Below, piece by piece: positions 37,116-49,015 of a stretch of DNA of 64,000 nt. Source of the stretch: Omphiscola glabra (taxonomy: Eukaryota; Mollusca; Gastropoda; Lymnaeidae); contig OZ024796.1 in the NCBI GenBank assembly GCA_964017045.1, positions 20,483,510 to 20,547,509 of the forward strand. The letters run 5' to 3'. A program made the position numbers and the translations under genes. Below the pieces are notes generated by a model, which saw nothing but the letters and a program-made list of their open reading frames with translations, searched no databases and was not told where the DNA came from. Each line of letters begins with the position of its first letter. Position 1 is the first letter of the stretch.

Positions 37116-37589
37116 TATGCTCAGCCTGATGACATGTTTACTTCCCCGCCGCATTCTAGAGACGTGACAAAGTGCTTGTAGCCAGATATAGATGAGTAGG
37201 TGGAGAATAGAGATACGTATTAGAATAAACTTGTACGCTCCTCTTTACCTTAATAAAGACGGGGACCAAGAAAGTATATAATAATGAAGTATTAGATACA
37301 AAATGTTCAGTAAATGCGCCCTAAGCCGCTGGCCAGTCTCACCAACTTAAGCCACTTGGCAGCGTAGATAACGGTTACCGGAAACTTGATCGAAATATAA
37401 TTTCGTCTACAGAAAATTGATCGACGGAAATTTGATCGAACAGAAATTTGGTCGAATCTTTGTTTCAGTTCACACTTTAACATTTTCGTCAAATTTCCGA
37501 GGCGACGCTCAAAAGAGCTTTATTCGTCAATCTGTCCGGTCCACATATTGACCTCAAGGATGATTTTATCCGTTACTACTTATGACTGA
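37116..37589. other. Intergenic sequence with GAAATTTGATCGA motifs
   Basis: Four spaced copies of a (G)AAA(T/C)TTGATCGA motif at about 37380-37460, probably part of a dispersed repeat; otherwise nothing recognised. Confidence 0.4.
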
Positions 37590-37970
37590 ACGATCATTTG
37601 ACACCGTAGTTACCTACAGGCAACGGTCATTTGACACCGTAGTTACCTAAAGGGAACGGTCATTTGACACCGTAGTTACCTACAGGCAACGGTCATTTGA
37701 CACCGTAGTTACCTAAAGGGAACGGTCATTTGACACCGTAGTTACCTACAGGCAACGGTCATTTGACACCGTAGTTACCTACAGGCAACGGTCATTTGAC
37801 ACCGTAGTTACTTACAGGCAACGATCATTTTTCACGGTAGCTACTTACACGCAACGATCATTTTTCACGGTAGCTACTTACAGGCAACGATCATTTTTCA
37901 CCGTAGCTACTTACAGGCAACGATCATTTGACGACTCAGTTACTTACAGGCCACGATCGTTTTACACCAT
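37590..37970. repeat. 33-bp minisatellite
   Basis: About 11-12 copies with core ACGGTCATTTGACACCGTAG. Left copies are near-identical and right copies share a different variant (ACGATCATTTTTCAC), so homogenisation is local. Confidence 0.95.
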
Positions 37971-38645
37971 AGTTCTTCCGGCAACAACAAATAGGATCTC
38001 TAAAGTATTTTTTTTTTACCGTACTCTGTTTCTTGTCGCATTTTCATTCGTCATGTTTGCTGAAGAAGGCTCTAAGCCCAAACGTTCACATCTTATTGTC
38101 CCGTCTTTTAATTCAAGCTTCCACATACCTTGTTCTACTATTTCAGATAGATTGAAAGGGAACCCTCACGCAGTTACTCTTATAACCAGTGAACTGTCCT
38201 AATCAGCACAGAAACATTACAAATCCCATCTACATTCATAGGAGCCATAATGATCAATAAATTGATCGTGGGCCCTTAATATATAGAAGAAGAAGAAATC
38301 ACGAGATGGGTGGAAACTTTGGTGTTGCGGTTTTGGGTTGGGGGGGGGGGGCGGGCTGGGATGCATGATTTCGTCACTATTTTTTATATAACACTGAGAG
38401 AGGTGTGTCAGGACTTGCTAGGACGCAGTTGAAAAATACCGTTACGACGACACCTAGCCCCCCTCTCAACCATATGATGCAGTTAATTGCAACTGTAGAG
38501 CTTGGGTTCATAAATTTATTTATTTTTGTTGTATTTTAAAAATTAACAATTTTTACTTGAAATTGTTTCGTCTTTTTATGATTTGACAAAATATATCTTT
38601 GAATCGGGAACACGAGAATAGTCAGGTTTGTTAGACTCGGGGCGG
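37971..38645. other. Intergenic sequence
   Basis: Unique sequence with a G-tract at 38340-38352; no gene recognised. Confidence 0.5.
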
Positions 38646-38649
38646 TGGT

Positions 38650-38915
38650 ACCCGAGCACACGGACACCTGGACATGCCCGGACAACTGGACACCCAGATC
38701 ACCTGGACACCCCGGACACCCGGACATCCTGGACACCCGGACACGCCCGGACACCCGGACACGCCCGGACACCTGGACATCGCGGACACCTGGACACGCC
38801 CGGATGCCTGAACACCCCGGACACCTGGACACCCCGGACATCTGAACACCCCGGACACCTGGACACCCCGGACACATGAACACCCCGGACACCAGGACAC
38901 GCCCGGACACCTGGA
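38650..38915. repeat. GGACACCTGGACACC-type short-unit array
   Basis: Irregular 10-13 bp units (GGACACCTGGACACCCCGGA). It lies about 240 bp upstream of the first exon of paralog 3. Pro/Gly/Cys/Val-rich frames are by-products. Confidence 0.92.
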
Positions 38916-39154
38916 TACTTGTTAACTATCAACTACCCATTCGATTTGCTCCTTTCAAATTGTTCCTAATACTAAAGAAAGCAGACAACCAGATGATGCG
39001 CTCGTATAACAGAAATCCTTATACACAGATGTTGACGACTTGTTTTAAGTCCAGCTACAAACCTACAGTTGAGTATGTTTGTACGAGATATAGTTCGTGA
39101 CCGCGTGATTAACAGCACTGTTCATCCTAAAGGATCGAAAGGAAGGCAGCCATA

Positions 39155-42100
39155 ATGAGTGGTCGCGTCTTTTCAGTCTTCATGTCGCTGACTCTTATCG
39201 CTACAACGGTCACATGTGCCACAATAAGAAGGAAAGGTAAGTGGATAATAATCCATTTGTGTAGGAATTGCATTTAAGGCAGTTTTTTTTTTAATGAAAT
39301 GGACAGTTTAATTTCTTACACCAATTGAATCAAGTATTAGACCAGTGGTTCCCAATCTTCCTAATGCCGCGACCCCTTAATACAGTTCCTGATGTTGTGT
39401 GCGACCCCCAACCACGCAATTATTTTCGTTGCTTATTCATAACTGTAGATTACATGTGTTTTCCGATGGTCTTTGGCGGACCCTGGGAAAGGGCACTTCG
39501 ACCCCCAAATGGGTCGCGAACCACAGGTTACGAACCGCTGTATTAGACCAAAAGAACTAAAATAACATTACTCCCACATTGAATGTATTCGAAAATTAAA
39601 TATAACATAGAGTTAAGCACGCTTTTATGTTTTTGTTTTTAAATCTACAAGCATGTCGTCAAGTAGCTACAGGCATAGCATACTTCTTGCATGTAATAAA
39701 TCTGATCATTTTGTTATGGGGTACGTGCACAAGCATAGCATACTTCTTGCATGTAATAAATCTGATCATTTTGTTATGGGGTACGTCCACAAGCATAGCA
39801 TACTTCTTGCATGTAATAAATCTGATCATTTTGTTATGGGGTACGTCCACAAGCATAGCATACTTCTTGCATGTAATAAATCTGATCATTTTGTTATGGG
39901 GTACGTCCACAAGCATAGCATACTTCTTGCATGTAATAAATCTGATCATTTTGTTATGGGGTACGTCCACAAGCACAGCATACTTCTTGCATGTAATAAA
40001 TCTGATCATTTTGTTATGGGGTACGTCCACAAGCATAGCATACTTCTTGCATGTAATAAATCTGATCATTTTGTTATGGGGTACGTCCACAAGCATAGCA
40101 TACTTCTTGCATGTAATAAATCTGATCATTTTGTTATGGGGTACGTCCACAAGCATAGCATACTTCTTGCATGTAATAAATCTGATCATTTTGTTATGGG
40201 GTACGTCCACAAGCATAGCATACTTCTTGCATGTAATAAATCTACTCATTTTGTTATGGGGTACGTCCACATGTTTGTAGCTTGCCCTCGGAAATCTCCC
40301 ACTTTGTTCCGGTTCCGAGATGTTCCTAATTCCAGGTTTGATGTTTCTAATAGTATACTAAATAGTATAATTTCAATCTGAGAAACTATTACTTTTACTG
40401 TTAATTTATGACATTGGCACCCAATCCATGTTTGGACACTGATGGACCAATCACACGTAGCCAGCCGGCAGTGCCCAATCTTGTAACAAGAAACAATCTT
40501 GAAACAACCGCAATTCCTTTTATCTCCCCGAAAATATGAAGTGTGTTAAAATATATATACGTTCGAACCCCTTTAGTAATATCAATGCCAATAAAAGATT
40601 TCTTAGTGGTCAGGGGCGTCAATTCAGGTTCTTTCAGAAGCGGGGGGGGGGGGGGGGGGGGCAAAACAAAAATTTGGTCGGCTTGTTGAGTTGTTTATAA
40701 CTGGTGGCGCCACACTATAAATAAATTTAAGTAAAAACTGCTAATTCGGGGGGGGGGGGGTTAAATACCCCACCCTGCCTTTTAAATATATATATTTTTT
40801 AATTTAATTTTAATAGAAAATATATAAAATCCGTATAAGTCTGGGGCTTATTACAAAAAAATACGTTTTAAAGCATTAAGTGAGCCTAGTGCGTCACAGG
40901 GTATCAGCATCTTGAGTTTCTACACAACGAGTAGCTGAACAACATACAGTTAATTATTGACTTAGTTTAATGCAATCCTACACTGATCACAGCTGTCACG
41001 AGAAATGTGGAGAAGGAAATATATCTGTTTGTAAATGTGGATCAATGGAACATTTCCATGCTACATTGCCTTCATATTATTGGTAATGGTATACGCTAAA
41101 AACAGAATATCCCACTCCATAGATAAGAACAGTTGGTAATGGTGTATGTTACAAACAAGATCTCCCATTCCAATATATTGGAAGGTGTGGAACAGTTGGT
41201 GATGGTGTTAGCTACAAACAGAATATCCCATTCCAATATATCGGAAGGTGTGAAACAGTTGATAATGGTGTTAGCTACAAACAGAATATCCCATTCCAAT
41301 ATATTGGAAGGTGTGAAACAGCTGATAATGGTGTTAGCTACAAACAGAATATCCCATTCCAATATATTGGAAGGTGTGAAACAGTTGATAATGGTGTATG
41401 CTACAAACAGAACATCCCATTGCAAATAAATGGAGGGCTTTGATAAGTTGTGTGGACGTCTTCAAATAATAGTCTTAGGTTGCGTGCAGTAAGAGCGATG
41501 CAGAAGGCCTAAGGAAACCAACAGTCAAGCTTCTCCTGTGAGATTTGCGGCTGAAACATCCACTTTAGCATCATCCTCTTAAACGACTCGAAAATGTGTC
41601 AATAATAGAAAGGCTTGACCATCGTCTCACGAATATGGAAGGCTGCCTAACATACTTTGTAAAATACAGTTTGATCTACTGTAGCTTAATTTGATTTACT
41701 GTATCTTAATTTGATCTAATGTAGCTTAATTTGATATATTGTGGGTTAATTTGATTTAATGTAGCTTAATTTTAATCACTGTAGCTTAACTTTATTTACT
41801 GTAGCCTACATTGATTGTCTCCATTTATCAGGGGAATGCCCTGAAGGACACACGCCTGGTAACACTTGGGAACTTGAGGGCTGTCAACAATGTTTCTGTC
41901 ATATGGGTTGGTGGACATGTTCCAGGTAATGTCAAATAGAGCATAAACTCAGTTACGTCATTTTAATAATCCATGGTTTTGGGTTGCCTGAATGACACAT
42001 ATAAGTCATATGTTGACAAGTAAGTGATGCTACTAGCGACAATGTTACATTTTGTCAAGTAGGTAGATGCTTCAGTCGACAATGTTACATTTTGAGAACT

Positions 42101-43421
42101 AGGTAGATTATAAAGTTGACAACTTTAAATTTTGCGCGTAGGTAGATGCTAAAGTATACTACGTTAAATTTTGACAAGTAGGTAGATGCTAAAGTTGACT
42201 ACGTTAAATTTTGACAAGTTGGTAGATCCTAAAGTAGACTGTTAAATTTTGACAAGTAGATAGATGCTAAAGTATACTGTTACATTTTGACAAGTAGGTA
42301 GATGCTAAAGTAGACTACGTTAACTTTTGACAAGTATGTAGATGCTAAAGTAGACTTTTAAGTTTGACAAGTTGGTAGATGCTAAAGAAGCCTATTAAAT
42401 TTTGACAAGTAAGTAGATGCTAAAGTAAACTGTTAAATTTTGACAAGTAAGTAGATGCTAAAGTAGACTATGTAGAATGTTGTCATCTTGTTTCAGACCA
42501 AACTTAATTCTAAACACATGGAAGCTGCACGCACAAATGAAATACTGTATGAAAGCTTGACTGAATGAAGACATTAAAATATAAGGGGATGTTTAACTGA
42601 ATGAAGATCTTACAATATAGGGGCATGTTTAACTAAATGAAGATATTACAATATAGGGGCATATTTAACTAAATAAAGATATTACAATATAGGGGCATAT
42701 TTAACTAAATGAAGATATTACAATATAGGGGCGTATTTACTTAAATGAAGATATTACAATATAGGGGCATATTTAACTGAATGAAGATATTACAATATAG
42801 GGGCATATTTAACTAAATGAAGATATTACAATATAGGTGTATATTAACTAAATGAAGATATTACAATATAGGGGCATATTTAACTGAATGAAGATATTAC
42901 AATATAGGGGCATGTTTGGTTGAATAAAATTATCATGAGACATTGCCGAGCTATGCTGTGACCTCATTTCATTTAAATTATGTTGAGTCAAAACGTCAAC
43001 ACCTGGCATTTTATTTCACAGTTGCATTGTCTTTAGACATGAACACGACCAGAACAATTGCTACATGGAGAGGTCTAAGTCGGGCTACCCTGAGTGCTGT
43101 ACACACAAGCGTGTGTGTAAGGGACAGGATGGTTTTGACGAGTCCAAACTACAGCCAGATCCCAATCAAAGTAGAGACCAGCCTAAGACCAGAGAAGTCG
43201 TTTTAACAGAGAACCCTGTTATTAAAGCCGAATTTCATAATTTTATCGCTGACGTTCCCGTAGACGTGGAGAAAACATATGTTGTTGCGGATGGTTATCC
43301 ATCAGATAGGGGTGTAGATCAGGGCGTATTTGTGAAGGAACCCATTCTGTTGCCAGAAGAGCCCATTATTTTTGGAATGGAATCCGTTGCTAATGTAGAT
43401 GATGAGAGTTCTGGAACATAA
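39155..43421 (+). CDS. SVWC-like secreted Cys-rich protein, paralog 3
   Basis: Exons 39155-39236, 41832-41925 (94 bp) and 43022-43421; 191 residues. Exon 1 encodes a signal peptide (MSGRVFSVFMSLTLIATTVT, then CA) and a basic IRRK stretch before the domain, a possible pro-site. Exon 2 gives ECPEGH, GNTWELEGC and C..C.C; exon 3 gives SCIVF, NNCYMERS, GYPECC and CKG, for ten cysteines. GFDESKLQPDP follows, then an acidic tail of about 80 residues ending DDESSGT. Intron phases 1 and 2 match the paralogs (donors GTAAGT and GTAATG). The GDTW motif is GNTW here. Candidate poly(A) signal AATAAA is at 44045, so the 3' UTR may include a 36-bp minisatellite. The ATG at 43065 in the exon-3 frame is internal. 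Confidence 0.9.
39335..39548 (+). mobile_element. SPIN/URR1-like non-autonomous hAT element, copy 2
   Basis: Body 39343-39540 (198 bp), starting CAGTGGTTCCCAATCTTCCT and ending GTTACGAACCGCTG, with a perfect 8-bp target duplication TATTAGAC (39335-39342 and 39541-39548). The interior matches copy 1 (GCCGCGACCCCTTAATACAG, TTTTCCGATGGTCTT). Located in intron 1 of paralog 3. Confidence 0.9.
39664..40272. repeat. 60-bp tandem array, ten near-identical copies
   Basis: Ten copies of a 60-bp unit (core ATAGCATACTTCTTGCATGT) with only a handful of substitutions. Since 60 is divisible by three, frames stay open on both strands. It sits in intron 1 of paralog 3, downstream of the SPIN-like copy. Young expansion. 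Confidence 0.97.
40640..40760. repeat. Two poly-G tracts
   Basis: G-runs at about 40644-40660 and 40748-40760 in intron 1 of paralog 3, each near a GGTCAGGGGCG- or GGGGG-type transposon-like border. No element assigned. Confidence 0.7.
41096..41430. repeat. 63-bp minisatellite in intron 1 of paralog 3
   Basis: About five copies of a 63-bp unit containing the inverted repeat TTCCAATATATTGGAA. Confidence 0.95.
41660..41815. repeat. 20-bp minisatellite ending next to exon 2 of paralog 3
   Basis: About eight copies with core TTTACTGTAGCTTAATTTGA, ending some 16 bp before exon 2. The branch point and pyrimidine tract of this intron must therefore lie in or right beside the array. Confidence 0.9.
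42025..42485. repeat. 37-41 bp minisatellite in intron 2 of paralog 3
   Basis: About 11 copies with core TTTTGACAAGTAGGTAGATG and variable spacing. Confidence 0.93.
42555..42930. repeat. 36-bp minisatellite in intron 2 of paralog 3
   Basis: About ten copies with core GAAGATATTACAATATAGGG. Confidence 0.95.
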
Positions 43422-43469
43422 GCAACTATTCATCTTTTTACGTCTTTGTTTTCCCGTGTTCTTCACATT

Positions 43470-43920
43470 GCCAGCAGTGGTCGTTCTGACCATGTTCTTT
43501 ACATAAACAGCAGTGGTCGTTCTGACCATGTTCTTTTCATAAAAAACAGTGGTCGTTCTGAACATGCTCTTACATAAACAGCAGTGGTCGTTCTGAACAT
43601 GCTCTTTACATAAACAGCAGTGGTCGTTCTGACCATGTTCTTTACATAAAAAACAATGGTTGTTCTGAACATGCTCTTTACATAAACAGCAGTGGTCGTT
43701 CTGAACATGCTCTTTACATAAACAGCAGTGGTCGTTCTGAACATGCTCTTTACATAAACAGCAGTGGTTGTTCTGGACATGCTCTTTACATAAACAGCAG
43801 TGGTCGTTCTGAACATGCTCTTTACATAAACAGCAGCGGTCGTTCTGGACATGCTCTTTACATAAACAGCAGTGGTCGTTCTGACCATGTTCTTTATATA
43901 ACCAGCAGTGGTCGTTCTGA
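43470..43920. repeat. 36-bp minisatellite just after the stop of paralog 3
   Basis: About 12 copies with core GTGGTCGTTCTGAACATGCT. It starts about 50 bp after the stop codon, with the first good poly(A) signals near 44045, so it may be transcribed as part of the 3' UTR. The long minus-strand frames (CCLCKEHVQNDH repeats) are by-products. Confidence 0.94.
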
Positions 43921-44132
43921 GACAAGAATTAGTTGACAAAGTTTCAGATTTGGACATTGATTTGTTCCATAGTTTAGACAGTGACGTTTATCATCTTAAG
44001 TCAAAGTAAGGTTATCACGAGTATTTACTCACACAAATAATAGTAATAAAATAAAGTGTATATTATTCTCATTGACTCTATCAATGTTATTTATTTAGAC
44101 ACTTGTTATTTAGTCATGTAGATTGTAGATAG

Positions 44133-44135
<3 letters not shown>

Positions 44136-44164
<29 letters not shown>

Positions 44165-44226
44165 TTCTCTATCTCTCTCTTTCTCTCTCTCTTTCTCTCT
44201 CTCCCTCCCCCTCTCTCTCTCTCTCA
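44136..44226. repeat. (CT)n microsatellite
   Basis: CTCTCTTTCTCT-type pyrimidine tract of about 90 bp. Confidence 0.96.
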
Positions 44227-45048
44227 TATACAAAATTCATTTGACAAATATCTTATTATAAACACAAGAGTTAATTTATAATTTATGTACATAAAAGTCA
44301 TAAAGTCATACATGTTCACTTAAGACATCTTTTATAATAAACACACGGTTTAATTTATAAATAATTTATATACAAGTCCTTTGGTTATACATAATCTATA
44401 ATCTATACTATACAATGTAGTTTAGCTATTTCTATATATCTGTGTAGCGACATGTTAAAGCAACAACAACAAAAAAGACTTGAAGGAACAGAGTACTACC
44501 AAACTAAAAACTTTAAACGTTGAAACATTAAGTTAAGGATGATTGTATCAAAAGTCTAGAAAATTATTTAACACTCCCCCCCCCCCCCCCGCCCAAACAA
44601 GGGAGGCGGAGAAAAAAGTGTTGGGGAGTGGAAAAGTGAAAAAAGAGATGAATAAGTGGGGCACTCTTCCAAATAATAGAAACTTGAAACCAGAATGGCA
44701 GATATCCCACAATTCCTATATTTAAAAAAAGAAAGAAACTTTCAGAGGAGGTCCAGGTGGAGACAGGTTTGTTAAAAGGGGTCAGAAACCAGCGTCGGAC
44801 GCCGATACGCGAACACCCGTTTGGAGGGAATCATTGTACAGCTAACGTCACCGACATTCCTCTAAGACATTGGATTAAACGGTATATTATTGTCGTCGGC
44901 GGTGCGCATTCAAAAAATAAATTAATACTCGCATTCAGTTTTAAACACTCTATGAAAGGTTTCATTTGCCCCAAAGAATGCAGACATTTAATTTACTTTT
45001 GAGATTGTGCTCAGCTAGACGTCAGCTGGTAATCTGTCCGCATTGATT
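44227..45048. other. Intergenic sequence
   Basis: AT-rich with a C-tract at 44576-44591. Open frames of 60 and 81 codons (44543, 44757) show no recognisable features. Confidence 0.5.
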
Positions 45049-45260
45049 CAACAGTGGTTTAAGTCGTTTGATGTGTGTTATATTTAAGGATTGTTGAATG
45101 AATTCGTGTGGATGGTGCCAGTGGTTTAAGTCGTTTGATGTATGTTATATTAAAGGATTTTTGAATGTCTTTCGTGTGGATGTTGCCAGTGGTTTAAGTC
45201 GTTTGATGTGTTATATTAAAGGATTGTTGAATGTCTTTCGTGTGGATGGTGCCAGAAACG
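45049..45260. repeat. 67-bp unit, three copies
   Basis: Core GTGGTTTAAGTCGTTTGATG begins at 45053, 45120 and 45188. Confidence 0.92.
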
Positions 45261-45367
45261 TAACAAGGTTTTCATGCTGGGGCTGGGGGGCAGGGTGGGA
45301 ACTCTTGAAATTGCCCCTTAACCAAAATATATTTTTCATCTATTTTTTTTGCTGTGAAACACACTAT

Positions 45368-45395
45368 TATATATATATATATATATATATATTAT
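45368..45395. repeat. (TA)n microsatellite
   Basis: About 14 TA units. Confidence 0.93.
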
Positions 45396-45499
45396 AAATA
45401 TATTGTACAACAGCGGCTTTGTAATCAATTACAACAGCGTTTGCTTTTGATGGTAACCAGGTCTATAAAGGGGCAGCCACGAGGAAATAGTTTTATACA

Positions 45500-45825
45500 G
45501 AAAACTCAACGCTACTGTCTGAAGCTAAAAATACATGTATAAAATAATCGACACTGTCTGAAGCTATATGAACCATGTATAAAATAATCGACACTGTCTG
45601 AAGCTTTATGAACCATGTGAACAAAGATTGCTGGAAGATGTTGTTAGGAGCAGCCATGCAGTAGATCAAATGTAAGACAAAGAGAGCTGGAAGATGGTGT
45701 TAGGAGCAGCCATGCAGTAAATCAAATGTAAGACAAAGAGAGCTGGAAGATGGTGTTAGGAGCAGCCATGCAGTAGATCAAATGTAAGACAAAGAGAGCT
45801 GGAAGATGGTGTTAGGAGCAGCGTA
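45500..45825. repeat. Two adjacent minisatellites (about 39 bp and 56 bp)
   Basis: Three copies with core ATCGACACTGTCTGAAGCT (45500-45620) are followed by about 3.5 copies of a 56-bp unit with core GGAAGATGGTGTTAGGAGCA (45630-45825). Confidence 0.93.
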
Positions 45826-46189
45826 TAGCTAAACCGAACCACTCTTATTTGTTAGTTGTTGGTTTTTTTTAAATTAATTGGTGGATCTAGGAGAAAATAA
45901 ACACATTTTATTAATGGTTTTACATTTTAAAAATGTTTTCCCATTTTTAAACAGTCATCAATCGATTCAATCACAGCCCGCATTACCCAAAGTGAACTAC
46001 GTGTACATATGCTCGCTCATGTACATAACTCACATGTGTGCAAGTAAGAATCTGATGTTGCTTTTCAGGTATTTCAGTCTTAAGAATGGTGTGTCAGTAC
46101 GGCCGCTGATCTTAGGGCTGGCGTGTTGTGTGTATGTGAGTGGTAAACTTACTGAATTATAGCACATTGGCTTCACAAAGTCGACATTT
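45826..46189. other. Intergenic sequence
   Basis: No gene recognised. The 94-codon frame at 45878-46162 lacks a signal peptide or domain. Confidence 0.45.
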
Positions 46190-46540
46190 AGTACGAAATG
46201 AATATATGTACAATATGAATGTCTGCACAATATTAATTTCTGCACAATATTATTGTATGCACAATATATATGTCTTTACAATAGGAATATAAGTAAAATT
46301 TCAATGTCTGCACACTATGAATATGTGTACAATATTAATGTATGTACAGTATTAATGCCTGCACAATATGAATGTCTACACAATATGAATATATTATACA
46401 AAATATGAATGTCTGTACTTATGAATGTCTGTACAATATGAACGTCTACACAATATGAATGTATGTACAATACGAATATATGCACAATATGAATGTATTT
46501 ACAATTGTAAGCACAATGAAATGGTCTGTACAAAATGATT
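46190..46540. repeat. Degenerate 16-22 bp AATATGAATGTCTG-type array
   Basis: About 18 diverged units of the type TGTACAATATGAATGTCTGC. Similar units reappear at the right edge of the window (63905-63990). Confidence 0.85.
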
Positions 46541-47205
46541 TTTCTTTTAAAAAAAAAACAACTTTAAATCCAAGAAAGCATAACGAAAATGTAAAGCAAT
46601 ATAGAAAAAAAAAGCAGTTATCAATTGATTAAAAGCACCCAGCTGGCATCTCAAATCGCTATTAACACACTCAGAGTTTAAATATGTTATATTGATCAAT
46701 CTTATTGTGCTCTCTCTTGCGATCTTCGCGCTCACGTAAAAAAGGGGTTCTCAGAATATTATTAAAGTGATAATAGATTTAAAAGTACTTTTGAAAGATG
46801 AAGTTTTGGTTAAGCACTAAAACTTTAACAAAAAATTACTATGGCATTCTTTCTACGTGTGACTACTGGGGGCATCTCATAGTAAAATAGTCTACATACC
46901 TTGTGACTACTTACACATCTCATACTTATATTGTCTACATGCATTGTGACTACTGGGGACATCTCATACTAACTTATTCTACATACCATCTCAAAAAATA
47001 GCAATGCTTGTAATGGCAACATATTTACGGCACATCAAACCAATTGATAGGTTACACCTTAATTAAATGGATACATAAAATCTTCTTTCGAAAGATGCAT
47101 GACACCTTAATCCAATAAGAACAAAGCACCTCCACCATTAAATATATTAAACTTTCGTCAAAGGACACCTTAAACATTAACTCAATGAATACATGATAAA
47201 TTCAC
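46541..47205. other. Spacer with three 45-bp repeats
   Basis: Three imperfect copies of a 45-bp unit (core TGTGACTACTGGGG..CATCTCATA) at 46858-46990. The rest is unique, with no gene. Confidence 0.6.
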
Positions 47206-47207
47206 TC

Positions 47208-49015
47208 GGCGAATAAATGACACCTCCAACCGATGGATAAATGACACCTACATTTTGTGGATAAATGAAACCTCCAACCGATGGATAAATGAAACCTCCA
47301 ACCGATGGATAAATGAAACCTCCAACCGATGGATAAATGACACCTCGAACTTATGGATAAATGAAACCTCCAACCGATGGATAAATGACATATCCAACAG
47401 ATGGATAAATGACACATCCAACCGATGAATAAATGACACCTCCAACTGATGGATAAATGACACATCCAACCAATGGATAAATGACACCTCCAACCGATGG
47501 ATACATGACACCTCCAACCGCTGGATAAATGACACCTCCAACCGAATGGATAAATGACACCTCCAATCGATGGATAAATGATACATCCCACCGAGGGATG
47601 AATGACACATCCAACCGATGGATAAATGACACCTCCAAACGATGGATAAATGACACATGTAACCGATGGATAAATGACACATCCAACCGATGAATAAATG
47701 ACACCTCCAACCGAGGGATGAATGACACATCCAACCGATGGATAAATGACACCTCCAACCGATGGATAAATGACACCTGCAATTGATGGATAAATGACAC
47801 ATTCAACTGATGGATAAATGACACCTCCAACCGATGGATAAATGACACCTCCAACCGATGGATACATGACACCTCCAACCGCTGGATAAATGACACCTCT
47901 AATCGATGGATAAATGACACCTCCAACCGATGGATAAATGACACCTCCAACCGATGGATAAATGATACCTCCAACCGAGGGATGAATGACACATCCAACC
48001 GATGGATAAATGACACCTCCAAACGATGGATAAATGACACATCTAACCGATGGATAAATGACACCTCCAACCGATGGATACATGACACCTCCAACCGCTG
48101 GATAAATGACACCTCCAACCGAATGGATAAATGACACCTCCAATCGATGGATAAATGATACCTCCCACCGAGGGATGAATGACACATCCAACCGATGGAT
48201 AAATGACACCTCCAAACGATGGATAAATGACACATGTAACCGATGGATAAATGACACATCCAACCGATGAATAAATGACACCTCCAACCGAGGGATGAAT
48301 GACACATCCAACCGATGGATAAATGACACCTCCAACCGATGGATAAATGACACCTCCAATTGATGGATAAATGACACATTCAACTGATGGATAAATGACA
48401 CCTCCAACCGATGGATAAATGACACCTCCAACCGATGGATACATGACACCTCCAACCGCTTGATAAATGACACCTCTAATCGATGGATAAATGACACCTC
48501 CAACCGATGGATAAATGACACCTTCAACCGATGGATAAATGATACCTCCAACCGAGGGATGAATGACACATCCAACCGATGGATAAATGACACCTCCAAA
48601 CGATGGATAAATGACACATCTAACCGATGGATAAATGACACATCCAACAGATGAATAAATGACACCTCCAACCGAGGGATGAATGACACCTCCAAACGAT
48701 GGATAAATGACACCTCCAATTGATGGATAAATGACACATTCAACTGATGGATAAATGACACCTCCAACCGATGGATAAATGACACCTCCAATCGAGGGAT
48801 GAATGACACCTCCAACCAAGGGATGAATGACACATCCAACCAAGGGATAAAGACACCTCCAACAAAGGGATGAATGACACCTCCAACCGATGGATAAATG
48901 ACACCACCAACCGAGGGATGAATGACGCCTACAACCGAAGAATAAATTACACCACCAACCGAGGGATGAATGACGCCTACAACCGATGGATAAATGACAC
49001 CTCCATTCGATACAG
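47208..49015. repeat. 1.8 kb array of a 24-bp unit with higher-order repeat
   Basis: About 75 copies of a 24-bp unit with core CCTCCAACCGATGGATAAAT. Variant blocks recur 577 bp apart (CCGCTGG at 47518 and 48095; AATTGATGG at 47781 and 48358), with a further partial recurrence 360 bp on. All three minus frames are open over long stretches (largest 545 codons, HLSIGWRC/SFIHRLEV/VIYPSVGG octads), by-products of a unit divisible by three. It ends 1 kb before paralog 4. Confidence 0.96.

Noticed and set aside
39653..40381. 242-codon plus frame and its partners on both strands
   Set aside because: They come from ten 60-bp units inside an intron; identity among copies is at DNA level and includes third positions.
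47202..48839. 545-codon minus-strand open frame
   Set aside because: It is generated by the 24-bp array. All three minus frames are open, there is no domain or signal peptide, and variants follow the DNA unit rather than codon logic.
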